DNA of 64,000 bases from RYN-133 sp963785425 (GCA_963785425.1 CAWAVG010000007.1:8362-72361), one strand, 5' to 3'; shown: positions 9,124 through 16,809, numbered from the stretch's first letter. Numbers and translations: made by a program. Notes: generated from the letters alone by a model not told the origin.

Positions 9124-9500
9124 ACACCACGCTATTGATCATTACTGGGGTGTTGGCGGTGGTTGCCCTCGTCGGAGGAGTCACCAAGGCATTCGTGCCG
9201 AAGGCGAAGCTGTCCGCGCATAGCGGCGGGGAATGGGTCGAAGGCGTCGACGACCGCCTCGTCAAGACGCTCGGAATCCTGGAGATCCTCGCCGCGATCG
9301 GACTCACCGTGCCCGCAGTCCTCGACATCGCCCCGGTCATGGTGCCCGTGACCGCCGCGTGCTGGGTTCTGCTCATGATCGGGGCGATGATCACCCATGG
9401 CAGGCTGGGACAAGTCAAGTTCGTCCTGGTGAACACGGTCTACCTCGCGATCGCGGTCTTCATCGCCTGGGGCCGCTTCGGACCGAGGCCATACGTATGA
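9120..9500 (+). CDS. DoxX-family membrane protein
   Basis: The 126-residue protein starts with GTG overlapping the previous stop. It has four hydrophobic helices (LLIITGVLAVVALVGG, LGILEILAAIGLTVPAVL, VPVTAACWVLLMIGAMITH, FVLVNTVYLAIAVFIAW) and the DoxX-like layout with a charged loop after the first helix. DoxX proteins are small membrane partners of redox systems. It is translationally coupled to the oxidoreductase before it and, by a second 4-bp overlap, to the sigma factor after it. Confidence 0.8.
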   Translation: MNTTLLIITGVLAVVALVGGVTKAFVPKAKLSAHSGGEWVEGVDDRLVKTLGILEILAAIGLTVPAVLDIAPVMVPVTAACWVLLMIGAMITHGRLGQVKFVLVNTVYLAIAVFIAWGRFGPRPYV

Positions 9501-10393
9501 GCGAGCACGCCACGAACCAGGCAACCGAGAGCTTCATCGCGCACCGCAACCTGCTCTTCACCGTGGCCTACGAGATGCTGGGATCGGCGGCTGACGCCGA
9601 AGATGTCCTACAGGAGACATGGCTACGGTGGGTCAGAGTCGATTTGGCGCAGGTCCGCGACCACCGTGCCTACCTGGTCCGGATCACCACCCGGCAGGCC
9701 CTCAACCGGCTGCGCACCCTGAAGCGCCGCCGGGAGGCTTACATCGGCCCGTGGCTGCCCGAGCCGCTGCTCACCGCCCCGGACGTGGCCGAGGACGCCG
9801 AGCTCGCCGAAAGCGTGTCGATGGCGATGATGCTTGTCCTGGAGACACTCGCCCCGACCGAGCGGGCGGTGTTCGTGCTGCGCGAGGCGTTCGACGTGAG
9901 CTACGAGGAGATCGCCGCTGCCGTCGACAAGAGCCCCGCGGCTGTTCGGCAGATCGCCCACCGGGCCCGCCAGCACGTCGATGCCCGCCGCCCGCGTGAG
10001 GTCGTCACCGCCCGCGAGACCCAGGCCGCGGTGGCGGCGCTCCAGGGCGCCCTGCAGGACGGCAACCTGCAAGGCCTGCTCGATGTGCTCGCCCCGGACG
10101 TTGTCCTGGTCAGTGACGGCGGCGGCGTCAAACAGGCTGCCCTGCGCCCGATCATGGGGGCCCAGAAGGTGGTCCACTTCATCATCGGCGGCACAAGCAA
10201 GACCACTGCCACGATCACCGTCGAACCCACCGTGGTCAACGGCAACCCGGCCCTCATCATGCGCCTGGACGGAGAGGTCGACGGCATCATGGCGATCCAG
10301 GCCGAGGGCGGCCTCATCACCGGCCTGTACTTCGTCCGTAACCCGCAGAAGCTGACCCGCATCGAAGCCGAGACCCCGCTCACGCTCCACTGA
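9497..10393 (+). CDS. ECF41-type RNA polymerase sigma factor (SigJ-like)
   Basis: The 298-residue protein has sigma region 2 (NLLFTVAYEMLGSAADAEDVLQE) and region 4 (SYEEIAAAVDKSPAAVRQIAHRAR), followed by a SnoaL/NTF2-like C-terminal domain. Three motifs mark the ECF41 group: WLPEP in the linker, DGGG before a Lys, and NPQKL (NPDKL in the family consensus) near the end. In ECF41 factors the fused domain replaces an anti-sigma factor and tunes activity. The ATG overlaps the DoxX stop, and the block includes an AhpD-like protein and an oxidoreductase, the usual ECF41 targets. Confidence 0.92.
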   Translation: MSEHATNQATESFIAHRNLLFTVAYEMLGSAADAEDVLQETWLRWVRVDLAQVRDHRAYLVRITTRQALNRLRTLKRRREAYIGPWLPEPLLTAPDVAEDAELAESVSMAMMLVLETLAPTERAVFVLREAFDVSYEEIAAAVDKSPAAVRQIAHRARQHVDARRPREVVTARETQAAVAALQGALQDGNLQGLLDVLAPDVVLVSDGGGVKQAALRPIMGAQKVVHFIIGGTSKTTATITVEPTVVNGNPALIMRLDGEVDGIMAIQAEGGLITGLYFVRNPQKLTRIEAETPLTLH

Positions 10394-10690
10394 ACATTTC
10401 AGCGCACAAACGCCTGTAGGCATCGGCCTGGTGAGCACCACCCGATAGGTCCAGATGGAACGCGTGCTCGATTGGCGGCCCGGAGACGCGCTGGAAGCAC
10501 AGGTCGAGCACAGATCGAGCACCGGCCGGCCATCGATGGTGAGCCGCGTCTCGAAGCCATCAGGCTCGTCGGTCAGCCGCTCGCCGCCGACCACCGCCTC
10601 CCAGAACCGGCCCAGCCGCTGCGGCTCGACGGCGTCGATTAGGAGGTTCTCCAGATATATGAACCCACGGTAGGTCCCAGCAGGCGGCCG
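10380..10690 (-). pseudogene. glyoxalase-like (VOC) protein, broken by 11-bp tandem duplication
   Basis: The minus strand reads YLENLLIDAVEPQRLGRF and a DGRPVLDLC strand, as in actinobacterial glyoxalase-like proteins. The C-terminal half (LCFQRVSGPPIEHAFHLDLS and the ending GGAHQADAYRRLCAEMFS) lies in another frame. Between them are two copies of an 11-bp unit (10501-10511 and 10512-10522, one mismatch), whose duplication breaks the frame. The stop falls inside the end of the convergent sigma-factor gene. The start codon is unclear. Confidence 0.6.
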
Positions 10691-10727
10691 ACTCCAGCGA
10701 ACGTCGCAGTTCGACGAGCGCGGTGAG

Positions 10728-11318
10728 TCAGGTCGCAGATCCGCGCGCTGACGGGGGCTTGGTCGAATGAATCGCTGCGACAGAGGCATGACGGCGGGCA
10801 GCCCTTGCTTCGTCAGGTCGCGACTCGACCCTCAGATCGCGCTGGTACCAGGTACCTGGCTTGCCGCCCAAGTCTTCCGGTTCTGCTGGACCGACGGGGA
10901 CGAAGCCGGCCTTCATCAGGACTCTTTGTGAGGCTGCGTTGCTGTGCGCCGCGGCCGCCCGGAGCGTGTGCACGCGGTGCCGAGCGGCGGCCAGATGGCA
11001 CAGGGCTCGCACGGTCGCGGTTGCCACTCCTTGCCCGCACACGTGCTGGGCAACCCGGAAGCCAAGTTCGGCGACGCCGGCCGGGCCGAACTCCAGGTTG
11101 AAACGGCCAAGTACCGATGCGTCATCGTCGACAAGCAGGTAAAAGGCGCCGATGCCTGCGTCCTGGTCGGCCACCAGCTCGTTGAGATGTTCGGTGAGGT
11201 GCTCGAGGTACGCATCGCCACGGTCGGGGACCGACCTAGCGAAGAACGCTCGATTGGCCACCTCGAACGCCATGACCGCGGATTCGTGGTCCGGTCGAAG
11301 AGGCTGCAGCTCATGCAC
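10728..11318 (-). CDS. GNAT-family (RimJ-like) N-acetyltransferase
   Basis: The 196-residue protein begins MHELQPLRPDHESAVMAFE, as in RimJ/RimL-type acetyltransferases. It has the acetyl-CoA-binding segment FRVAQHVCGQGVATATVRAL and the later NAASQRVLMKAGFVPVG motif. The last ~20 residues are a basic, low-complexity tail. The acceptor cannot be told from the sequence; the family includes ribosomal-protein and antibiotic acetyltransferases. It is a stand-alone minus-strand gene. Confidence 0.85.
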   Translation of the reverse strand: MHELQPLRPDHESAVMAFEVANRAFFARSVPDRGDAYLEHLTEHLNELVADQDAGIGAFYLLVDDDASVLGRFNLEFGPAGVAELGFRVAQHVCGQGVATATVRALCHLAAARHRVHTLRAAAAHSNAASQRVLMKAGFVPVGPAEPEDLGGKPGTWYQRDLRVESRPDEARAARRHASVAAIHSTKPPSARGSAT

Positions 11319-11687
11319 TGCTTGACGCTATCAGCGGGCCTGAGCGTCAATTCCGCAGTCCGCTCATCGTCAGATGCGGTTCGTCGGACACGCCCTACAG
11401 ATCGATCTGTGCAAGGTGAGAGTGCGATGGACCTGCTCGTATCGACGGCTATCGCGCGCCATCAGCGTCAGATCCGGAAGAATGCATTTCACTATTTGTA
11501 GTCGAAGGCGAAGGCGCTGGCGATGGTCTTGACCGCGTTGGATGACAGCTCGGTGTAGCGCTGAAGCAAGAAGGCTTCGACAGCGTCAGCGATCTCGCGG
11601 ACCGTCGGAAAAGTCGTAGAGCGGCGAATCGGCCGAGATAATACACTGTCGATGATCGCTTCCGCCTGTAGGGCAGCTGCGCGGCAG
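11319..11687. other. gene-poor gap with coding fragment and degenerate repeat
   Basis: No complete gene was seen here. The minus strand from about 11660 to a TAG at 11492-11494 is open with plausible coding sequence (TVREIADAVEAFLLQRYTEL, SSNAVKTIASAFAFDYK) but has no clear start or family, and looks like the 3' end of a lost gene. At about 11670-11691 lies a degenerate copy of the 25-bp repeat found from 12.6 to 14.9 kb. Confidence 0.4.
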
Positions 11688-12011
11688 CTAGACAGCCCCG
11701 CTTCGCGCAGCTACGATCAACCCTCGGGACACGACAACGAGGACGAGGCCGCGCGGTAAGGAGAGGATGGCAGGCACGCAGTGGCCATCACGGCCAACTA
11801 GTCGCAGCGTCTGAGCCAGTTGGTCCGCCCTCTTTGCCGCAGCGGTCATGGTTAGTCCGTCGTAGGCGTGGACTATCGGCCCGTCCGTGTTCAGGCATTG
11901 CGCCGCCCACGTCGCTTGTCCTACTGGTGGCGTCTGGACGGCTGCACCAGTGCCGTCCGTAGTGCAGGCGCCAACCAACACCAGCACCGCCAGAGCCCAG
12001 ATCAATCTCAT
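11688..12011 (-). CDS. small putative lipoprotein
   Basis: The 107-residue protein has a short lipoprotein signal (MRLIWALAVLVLVGAC, lipobox LVGAC with Cys at 16), then a Thr/Gly-rich linker and a small domain with one further Cys pair candidate (AAQCL, GHCVP). No family was recognised. It would be exported and lipid-anchored. Confidence 0.55.
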   Translation of the reverse strand: MRLIWALAVLVLVGACTTDGTGAAVQTPPVGQATWAAQCLNTDGPIVHAYDGLTMTAAAKRADQLAQTLRLVGRDGHCVPAILSLPRGLVLVVVSRGLIVAARSGAV

Positions 12012-12206
12012 CTAGCCCTCCTGTCTCACGAGTATGACGAGGTAGTTGCCGATCTGCGATCGGAAACTCGGGCTTTCGGAGGAGCTGAGTGCACACATGG
12101 CGGCAGATCCGATCTGTCCCGCGGTCCCAAGCACCGCGGCAGTTGGCTGTTGACGGTCAGCCGTCAAGCGGTGGACGCTTCGTTGATCCGACCTGAGGAG
12201 GCCGCT

Positions 12207-12509
12207 ATGGCCGTCATCATGATCCAGACGTTGCCCGATGGGATGCCGATCGCGATGCTCGATGCGGTCACAGCCAAGATGGATGTGCAGGCGAATCCGC
12301 CTGATGGATTGATCGTGCACACCCACTATGAGGACGAGGGCAGAGTACGGGTCACGGACGTGTGGGAGTCCGAGCAAGCGTTCCGCACGTTCCAGGAGGA
12401 ACGGCTCATGCCTGCAATGCAGCAGGTCGCATCGGAGAATGGCATGGACTTGGGCGGCCAGCCGGAAAATCGAGTTATCGAACTCCACGGCCTCGTTCGC
12501 GGCAACTAA
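12207..12509 (+). CDS. small dimeric alpha/beta-barrel-like protein
   Basis: The 100-residue protein starts at ATG 12207 after GAGGAGG. The layout (YDEV-like strand LIVHTHYEDEGRVRVTDVWES, helix QAFRTFQEERLMPAMQQV) resembles small antibiotic-biosynthesis-monooxygenase/stress-responsive barrel proteins. No catalytic residue can be assigned. The frame is open upstream to 11868 but that stretch overlaps the opposite lipoprotein gene and has no ribosome site. Confidence 0.7.
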   Translation: MAVIMIQTLPDGMPIAMLDAVTAKMDVQANPPDGLIVHTHYEDEGRVRVTDVWESEQAFRTFQEERLMPAMQQVASENGMDLGGQPENRVIELHGLVRGN

Positions 12510-12620
12510 CAACGCGGAAGATCCCGAAGCCACCGTTGTCGTTTCGCATTGCGCGTCAGCTCGGGCCACTCACCTGCCGGACCGGACGCTATGGGTCACG
12601 AAACGGCAGTTGTCCAGTCG

Positions 12621-12655
12621 GGCCGCTGCGCGGCAGATCCGGTAGCGCCGCTGCG
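12621..12655. repeat. dispersed 25-bp repeat, copy 1
   Basis: Contains CGGCAGATCCGGTAGCGCCG flanked on both sides by GCCGCTGCG, so it is one and a half units of the repeat that is in tandem at 13200-13268. Confidence 0.65.
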
Positions 12656-12669
12656 TGCAAATCCGGTCG

Positions 12670-13191
12670 TTAGTCCAAGGTGTCGGACGGTACGGCCGCT
12701 GCGGAACCGGCAGGGGCGGAGGGTGGCGGTCGGCGAGGTTCTCGGACACCGGCGCCAGGCGGTGGAGCCGTATCGCTGGGTACCCAGACGGACCAGCCAC
12801 CGTGCCACCACATCCACTCGTAGGCGTAGCGGTCGATGACGGGCAGGCGGTACCAGACCCGCGCCCATCGCGGTATCGCGCGCAGATTCGGTGATGCACC
12901 ATATTCGGGTAGCCAGTCCCATCCAGGTCGTTGGCCGCGTGGGACGGCCCATTGACCGGGTGATCGAACACCCTGGAATGCTCGCGGACCGGCGAGGTGC
13001 GTGCGATCGCCGTGTTCGAGGTGTGGGGTCGGTGGCACCTGGCGGCGGCCGATGCCGAGCCATCGGGAGGTGAGAGCCGTCGAGAAGGGGTTGATCATCG
13101 CGCGGAGTCGTCGTTGGAACGGTCCCACACCGATCACCTTCGTTCGAGACAAGCCGTCTTGAAAAGCGTATTCCTGATGTCGTAATGACAC
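12670..13191 (-). CDS. hypothetical protein (doubtful)
   Basis: The 173-codon frame reads MSLRHQEYAFQDGLSRTKVI and later RLPVIDRYAYEWMWWHGGWS, an aromatic-rich stretch that looks like protein rather than antisense noise. The C-terminal 40 residues are low-complexity Pro/Ala. No family was recognised, and there may be internal frameshifts. It lies between two copies of the short repeat, with no gene on the other strand. Confidence 0.3.
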   Translation of the reverse strand: MSLRHQEYAFQDGLSRTKVIGVGPFQRRLRAMINPFSTALTSRWLGIGRRQVPPTPHLEHGDRTHLAGPRAFQGVRSPGQWAVPRGQRPGWDWLPEYGASPNLRAIPRWARVWYRLPVIDRYAYEWMWWHGGWSVWVPSDTAPPPGAGVREPRRPPPSAPAGSAAAVPSDTLD

Positions 13192-13199
13192 ATGTCAGC

Positions 13200-13268
13200 G
13201 GCAGATCCGGTAGGGCCGCTGCGCGGCAGATCCGGTAGGGCCGCTGCGCGGCAGATCCGGTTGGGCGC
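13200..13268. repeat. tandem 25-bp repeat (2.8 units)
   Basis: Two perfect 25-bp units (13200-13224, 13225-13249; each starts GGCAGATCCGGTAGGGCC and ends GCTGCGC) are followed by a partial third (13250-13268) with T for A after the GGT. Each unit contains GCCGCTGCGCGGC, a near-palindrome across unit boundaries. It lies just after the 3' end of the lipoprotein gene at 13276. Confidence 0.85.
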
Positions 13269-13275
13269 TACCCGT

Positions 13276-13671
13276 TCAGCCTCCGCCGCAGACCTCGAAA
13301 GTGTGCGCCGGTGTCTGAATAACAGTCAGGGTCGGGCCGGTTTCACCAGTGCTCCATCTCGTGGCTACCCGTGATCGACGTCCCTGGGCCGCAAGCACGA
13401 TCGCCCCAGTCGCGGTCGCGGCACGGCCTTGTTCGTGCGGCACATGGAACCACAGCCCCACTGGAGGGTTGGCGCACTCGAACTGCTTGCTTTGCTCGTA
13501 CTTTCGTGCGGCTTGAAGCGTAAGCCAGCGCTCTGCCGCGACCACGGCCGTGCTCGCGCCGCCGCTCGCATGTGGCCTCGTAGGCGCGCTCGACGAAGAA
13601 GAAGTGCACGCCGAAGCGAGCAAGCTCGCCACGACCGCGACAGGCGCGAAGACAAGGAAAGGACGAGCCAT
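13276..13671 (-). CDS. putative secreted lipoprotein
   Basis: The 131-residue protein has a clear lipoprotein signal (MARPFLVFAPVAVVASLLASAC, lipobox LASAC), a Ser-rich linker, then a domain beginning AAERWLTLQAARKYEQSKQF. Two Cys (FECANP and EVCGGG at the end) could form a disulfide. No family recognised. A monocistronic minus-strand gene. Confidence 0.7.
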   Translation of the reverse strand: MARPFLVFAPVAVVASLLASACTSSSSSAPTRPHASGGASTAVVAAERWLTLQAARKYEQSKQFECANPPVGLWFHVPHEQGRAATATGAIVLAAQGRRSRVATRWSTGETGPTLTVIQTPAHTFEVCGGG

Positions 13672-13764
13672 GCCTCATTAGACGACGCGGACGATCATCA
13701 AGGTTCGCGAACCGCCGCCGACATTCAACGCAACCTCATCTCGGCCGAAGCGCGCACCGTCGGC

Positions 13765-13788
13765 GGCAGATCCGGTAAGGCCGCTACC
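13765..13788. repeat. dispersed 25-bp repeat, diverged copy
   Basis: GGCAGATCCGGTAAGGCCGC followed by TACC: matches the tandem unit at 13200 for 22 of 24 bases. It lies in the gap before the MarR-linked gene. Confidence 0.65.
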
Positions 13789-13820
13789 TGTGGCATCTCC
13801 GTGCGCTCGCGGAGCGGCGG

Positions 13821-14162
13821 TTAGCTGTGGAAGTCCAGGACCCGTTCGGGGGTATGGAAGTCGTCGGCCAGTGAGAAGCCGTGGACCTGTTGTACGTGGT
13901 CGCGGAACCATCGGTCGAAAGGCTCGTTCGACTTGCCGAGTGCGGTGAAGGCGGCGTCGAGATCATCTGCCTCGAGGTAGACGATGGCCACGTCCCCGGA
14001 CGGTGTCGTCTGGATCCACACCATTTCGCGGGTGATCCCCGCGCGGTGCCGGGCGTCTTCGTAATCTGTCTTGCGCTTGCCCGTCTGGAAGGACGTCATG
14101 ACGTCCCGGTCGAGTTCGGTCATGCCCGGTAGCAGCGGTGCGGCGAAGGCGATGGACGGCAT
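13821..14162 (-). CDS. small cytosolic protein, probable MarR target
   Basis: The 113-residue protein starts MPSIAFAAPLLPGMTELDRD after GGAGACC; the frame is open further upstream but runs into the operators. It has a ferredoxin-like dimeric layout (REMVWIQTTPSGDVAIVYLE, then DDLDAAFTALGKSNEPFDRW), resembling a family of uncharacterised small actinobacterial proteins. It is divergent from the MarR regulator at 14302, and two palindromes lie between them. Confidence 0.7.
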   Translation of the reverse strand: MPSIAFAAPLLPGMTELDRDVMTSFQTGKRKTDYEDARHRAGITREMVWIQTTPSGDVAIVYLEADDLDAAFTALGKSNEPFDRWFRDHVQQVHGFSLADDFHTPERVLDFHS

Positions 14163-14235
14163 CGGTTGGTCTCCAATTCCTGGCGGTGGGTGTCCTCGCA
14201 TCGGGTGGCGCCGGTCGAATCGATGGGCGCCCGAC

Positions 14236-14280
14236 ACTTGGCATGCCAAGTAATAGACCTCGGTGTTTGGCGTGTCAAGT
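14236..14280. promoter_or_regulatory. two palindromic MarR operators
   Basis: A perfect 16-bp palindrome ACTTGGCATGCCAAGT occupies 14236-14251. A related copy, GTTTGGCGTGTCAAGT (14265-14280), matches it in 12 of 16 positions when read in reverse complement. They are 29 bp apart centre to centre, between the divergent start codons. MarR dimers bind such sites, so the pair likely serves autoregulation and control of the gene at 13821. Confidence 0.7.
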
Positions 14281-14301
14281 AGTTCGATTAGGCTTGATGA
14301 C

Positions 14302-14748
14302 GTGAGCGCAGATGAAACAGCCAGGTGGATGCCGGCTTTCCTCGCCCTGCTGCGGACCCATGCGCGGCTCAGTGATCAGCTGGAATTCGATGTCCGCCGT
14401 ATCAGCGGGCTTAGCGTCGCTCGTTACGACGTGCTCACGCATCTCGATATGGCAGGCGGCCGGCTCGGGCTAAGCGACCTCGCTCAAGCCATGGTGTTGT
14501 CGCCATCCGGGTTGTCGAAGTTACTCGACCGCATGCAGGAGGCCGGACTCGTTGAGCGGCTACCCGACCCCGATGATGCCCGCTCGACCTACGCGGCTAT
14601 CACGCGGCACGGCCGTGCGGTGGTCAGGAAAATTCGTCAACGCCACCACGCGTTCCTACAACACATTTTCGGCGACGTGCTCGACGATCGCGACCTCGCC
14701 GATCTGGCTCGGATCATGACCCGGCTCGACGCGGGCCTGCCCCGCTGA
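14302..14748 (+). CDS. MarR-family transcriptional regulator
   Basis: The 148-residue protein has the winged-helix core (GRLGLSDLAQAMVLSPSG as HTH, then LLDRMQEAGLVERLPDPDDARSTYAAIT as recognition helix end and wing), with helical dimer ends. The GTG at 14302 (MSADETARW) was preferred to an upstream GTG at 14263, which would put the second operator inside the gene. It probably represses itself and the divergent small gene through the palindromes just upstream. The ligand is unknown. Confidence 0.85.
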   Translation: MSADETARWMPAFLALLRTHARLSDQLEFDVRRISGLSVARYDVLTHLDMAGGRLGLSDLAQAMVLSPSGLSKLLDRMQEAGLVERLPDPDDARSTYAAITRHGRAVVRKIRQRHHAFLQHIFGDVLDDRDLADLARIMTRLDAGLPR

Positions 14749-14895
14749 CCCGCCTTCCGCGCGCCGCCCGCACATCCCCGACGAACTCGATGTTCGGACG
14801 ACCGCCTGGACGGCTGCTGCGACAAGATGAACTGTGCAGCTTGGTCGATCCCCAGCCAAGACTGGCCGTTGATCAGCTACATGCGCACGGTCGTC

Positions 14896-14911
14896 GGCAG
14901 ATCCGGTTACT
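14896..14911. repeat. dispersed 25-bp repeat, partial copy
   Basis: GGCAGATCCGGTTAC matches the first 13 bases of the repeat unit; the rest is different. Confidence 0.4.
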
Positions 14912-14987
14912 TGATCACGGCCGTGAGCGCGCAGTAGCGATCCATCGGTGTGCCGCGCTGTCGATCAAACGTCGCGCATAGCGACGG
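14900..14987 (-). repeat. 88-bp diverged repeat, copy A
   Basis: This segment aligns with 16621-16703: both start GATCCGGT, then share TTGATCA, GGCCG, GAG, GTAGCGAT and end in TCGCGCATAGCGACGG. On the minus strand copy A reads RRYARRLIDSAAHRWIATA and, in the same frame, LTAVIK then stop. It may be the 3' end of a gene duplicated in the region. Confidence 0.55.
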
Positions 14988-15068
14988 CTCGGCGTACTCC
15001 TGGGCTGGTTCCAAGGTCCAGGCTCAGCATCTCGATCGGGACCTTGCCCCGCTGTCATCCGGCCGCTT

Positions 15069-15935
15069 CTATTGAGCGAAGTCGGCGTCACAGAGGCCGT
15101 CGGCATGGCCGGGCGGCCACTGCACCAGCTCGACGCGATAGCCGTCGGGATCGGTGAGCCACGATGTCGTCGGGCCATCCGGCGCCTCGTGGTGATCCAG
15201 CGGCCCGGGCCGTAGTCCGACACGGGTGAGGGTCTCGACCGTGGCGACGATGTCTTCGACCTGGACGACGATATGGCTGAACCCGGTGCCGATCTCTACG
15301 TCACCGTCGACCGGGCGGTGCGCCAGTTCGAGGGTCACGACGTCCTCGTCAGGAAACCTGAGCATCGTGAGGCTGTTGCCGTGGCCCAGGTCGACCCGAC
15401 CGACCTCGCGGTATCCGAGGGCGGTGTAGAAGGCGAGCGAGGCCGTCAGATCGGTGACCCGATAGGCGGTATGCAGTGTCTTCATCCCACGCGCCGGGTG
15501 CCGGATCGCATCGTCGTGCGCGCTGAACTCTGTCAGGGTGTCGGCCTGGCGATGGACGAGTTTCCACTCGGCGTCCTCCACCCTGAAGATCATGACGACA
15601 CGAAGCGCGCCGGAGGCAACTCCGCGTCCGTTGGTGAGGTTGGATTCGAACCGTTCCAACTCGAAGACGAAGCCGTGATCGGGGCCGGCTTCCCGCGAGA
15701 TCTCCTCAAAGACGCATGTCCCGCCTGTCGCGAAACCCTCCGCCGCGAGATCCAGACCGGCCTCGACCTGCAGCCAGCCGCGCCGGTACCCGCCGAACGG
15801 GTTGGCAAGCGTGGCGTCGTCGCGGCGCGACCAGAGTTCCTTCTCCGGCTCCGGATCGCCCTGCAACAACGCCGCCACGGCGCGCTGGGTGCGCTCAACG
15901 ATTCGACCAAAGTCCGTTTGCGGTGATTCAGTCAT
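15069..15935 (-). CDS. SnoaL-like / glyoxalase (VOC) fusion protein
   Basis: The 288-residue protein has two domains. Residues 1-140 are NTF2/SnoaL-like (start MTESPQTDFGRIVERTQ, with WSRRDDATLANPFGGYRRGW and VFELERFESNLTNGRG). Residues 150-280 are a VOC domain (MKTLHTAYRVTDLTASLAFY, LTMLRFPDEDVVTLELAH, SWLTDPDGYRVELVQ) with the metal-site His and Glu at the usual places. The ATG at 15935 has GGAGA before it; the open frame upstream has no ribosome site. The function is unknown; a glyoxalase or isomerase-type reaction is possible. Confidence 0.8.
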   Translation of the reverse strand: MTESPQTDFGRIVERTQRAVAALLQGDPEPEKELWSRRDDATLANPFGGYRRGWLQVEAGLDLAAEGFATGGTCVFEEISREAGPDHGFVFELERFESNLTNGRGVASGALRVVMIFRVEDAEWKLVHRQADTLTEFSAHDDAIRHPARGMKTLHTAYRVTDLTASLAFYTALGYREVGRVDLGHGNSLTMLRFPDEDVVTLELAHRPVDGDVEIGTGFSHIVVQVEDIVATVETLTRVGLRPGPLDHHEAPDGPTTSWLTDPDGYRVELVQWPPGHADGLCDADFAQ

Positions 15936-16249
15936 CGCGCAGTCTCCTCGACGTCGCCGCGGTGGACTCTCTCGTGAGCGAGAGAAGGCGGCGAGCGTAC
16001 TGACCTTCGGTACCGCTTCGACGCGTAGCGGTAATGGCCCGTCGCACACGCGAGCTTGAAGGACGGGTCGAACTCCGGCTCCGGGCGGATCGTCTTTGGT
16101 AACCGCCTAGAGGCTCAGCCACCGACATACAGTTCAATGTGAGCACTGATGCCGCACAGACGACCCGCGAACCTTTACGCACCCTCGCCGGCCGGCACGA
16201 GACACCTCCGTGCGAACCGAGCACCGCGCGATGTATCCGCCAGACCCGG
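15936..16249. other. intergenic region
   Basis: No gene was recognised in these 314 bp apart from the inverted repeat at 15968-15985. Confidence 0.5.
15968..15985. promoter_or_regulatory. inverted repeat upstream of SnoaL-VOC gene
   Basis: TCTCTCG (15968-15974) and CGAGAGA (15979-15985) form a perfect 7-bp inverted repeat with a 4-bp spacer, 33 bp before the start codon of the minus-strand gene. It is a candidate operator; no adjacent regulator gene points to its partner. Confidence 0.4.
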
Positions 16250-16489
16250 CTACGTGCGGTTTCCGCGACGAAACAATCCCGCTGATGCCTGCTTGGCCTG
16301 GCTCGCGCGCGCCGTCGTTCCCGGGAACATCAGGCGCACGGAGAAGGTGAACAAGCGACGCGCGTAACCGAGTAGCGGTAGGCCGAGCGGGATCAGCAGG
16401 ACCGTTAGGCACAGAAGCAGCGCGACTATGGCGAGCAGTAGAGCCACGACCCACAGCAGGACCCCGGCGAGTCCGCGAAGTAACCTCAT
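16250..16489 (-). CDS. small membrane protein
   Basis: The 79-residue protein MRLLRGLAGVLLWVVALLLA has one long or two short hydrophobic helices (ending in LLIPLGLPLLGYARRLF) followed by a basic cytoplasmic tail. No family recognised. The open frame continues upstream to 16729 but those codons overlap the repeat at 16621-16703, and the methionine at 16489 gives a sensible membrane protein. Confidence 0.5.
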   Translation of the reverse strand: MRLLRGLAGVLLWVVALLLAIVALLLCLTVLLIPLGLPLLGYARRLFTFSVRLMFPGTTARASQAKQASAGLFRRGNRT

Positions 16490-16809
16490 ATAACGGATAT
16501 ACCCGGAACGGAGCGATCCGCGCACCCGATCACCTGGCTCGACGACCAGGCGCGCTGGCCCGCGCCACCCCGAAATCTTGATCGACACGACCTGATAGTC
16601 CACCGGACCGGCTGGACATCGATCCGGTCGGTTGATCATGGCCGAGAGTGCGGGGTAGCGATACATGCGCAACCGCTGATTGAACCTTCGCGCATAGCGA
16701 CGGTTGTCGCGTGCACGGAAATGGCGCAAGAGGACCTAGCGGGGTTAACAGCGATTTTACACGATAGCGATGTTGATCTAGGGTTGTGGGCCGAGCGGTT
16801 GGAGAAGAG
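16490..16809. other. intergenic region with repeat copy B
   Basis: No clear gene in these 320 bp. It carries the second copy of the 88-bp repeat (16621-16703). Confidence 0.45.
16621..16703 (-). repeat. 88-bp diverged repeat, copy B
   Basis: Partner of 14900-14987; a few bases shorter. The minus strand reads RRYARRFNQRLRMYRYPALS and AMINRPDR, comparable with RRYARRL...RWIATALTAVI of copy A. Confidence 0.55.

Larger units (their letters stand above)
14749..15068. other. intergenic region with repeat copies
   Basis: No gene was found in these 320 bp. It holds a short copy of the 25-bp repeat (14896-14911) running directly into the longer repeat at 14900-14987. Confidence 0.5.

Noticed and set aside
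13200..13268. Tandem repeat as a CRISPR array
   Set aside because: The units follow one another with no spacers and no cas genes are near.
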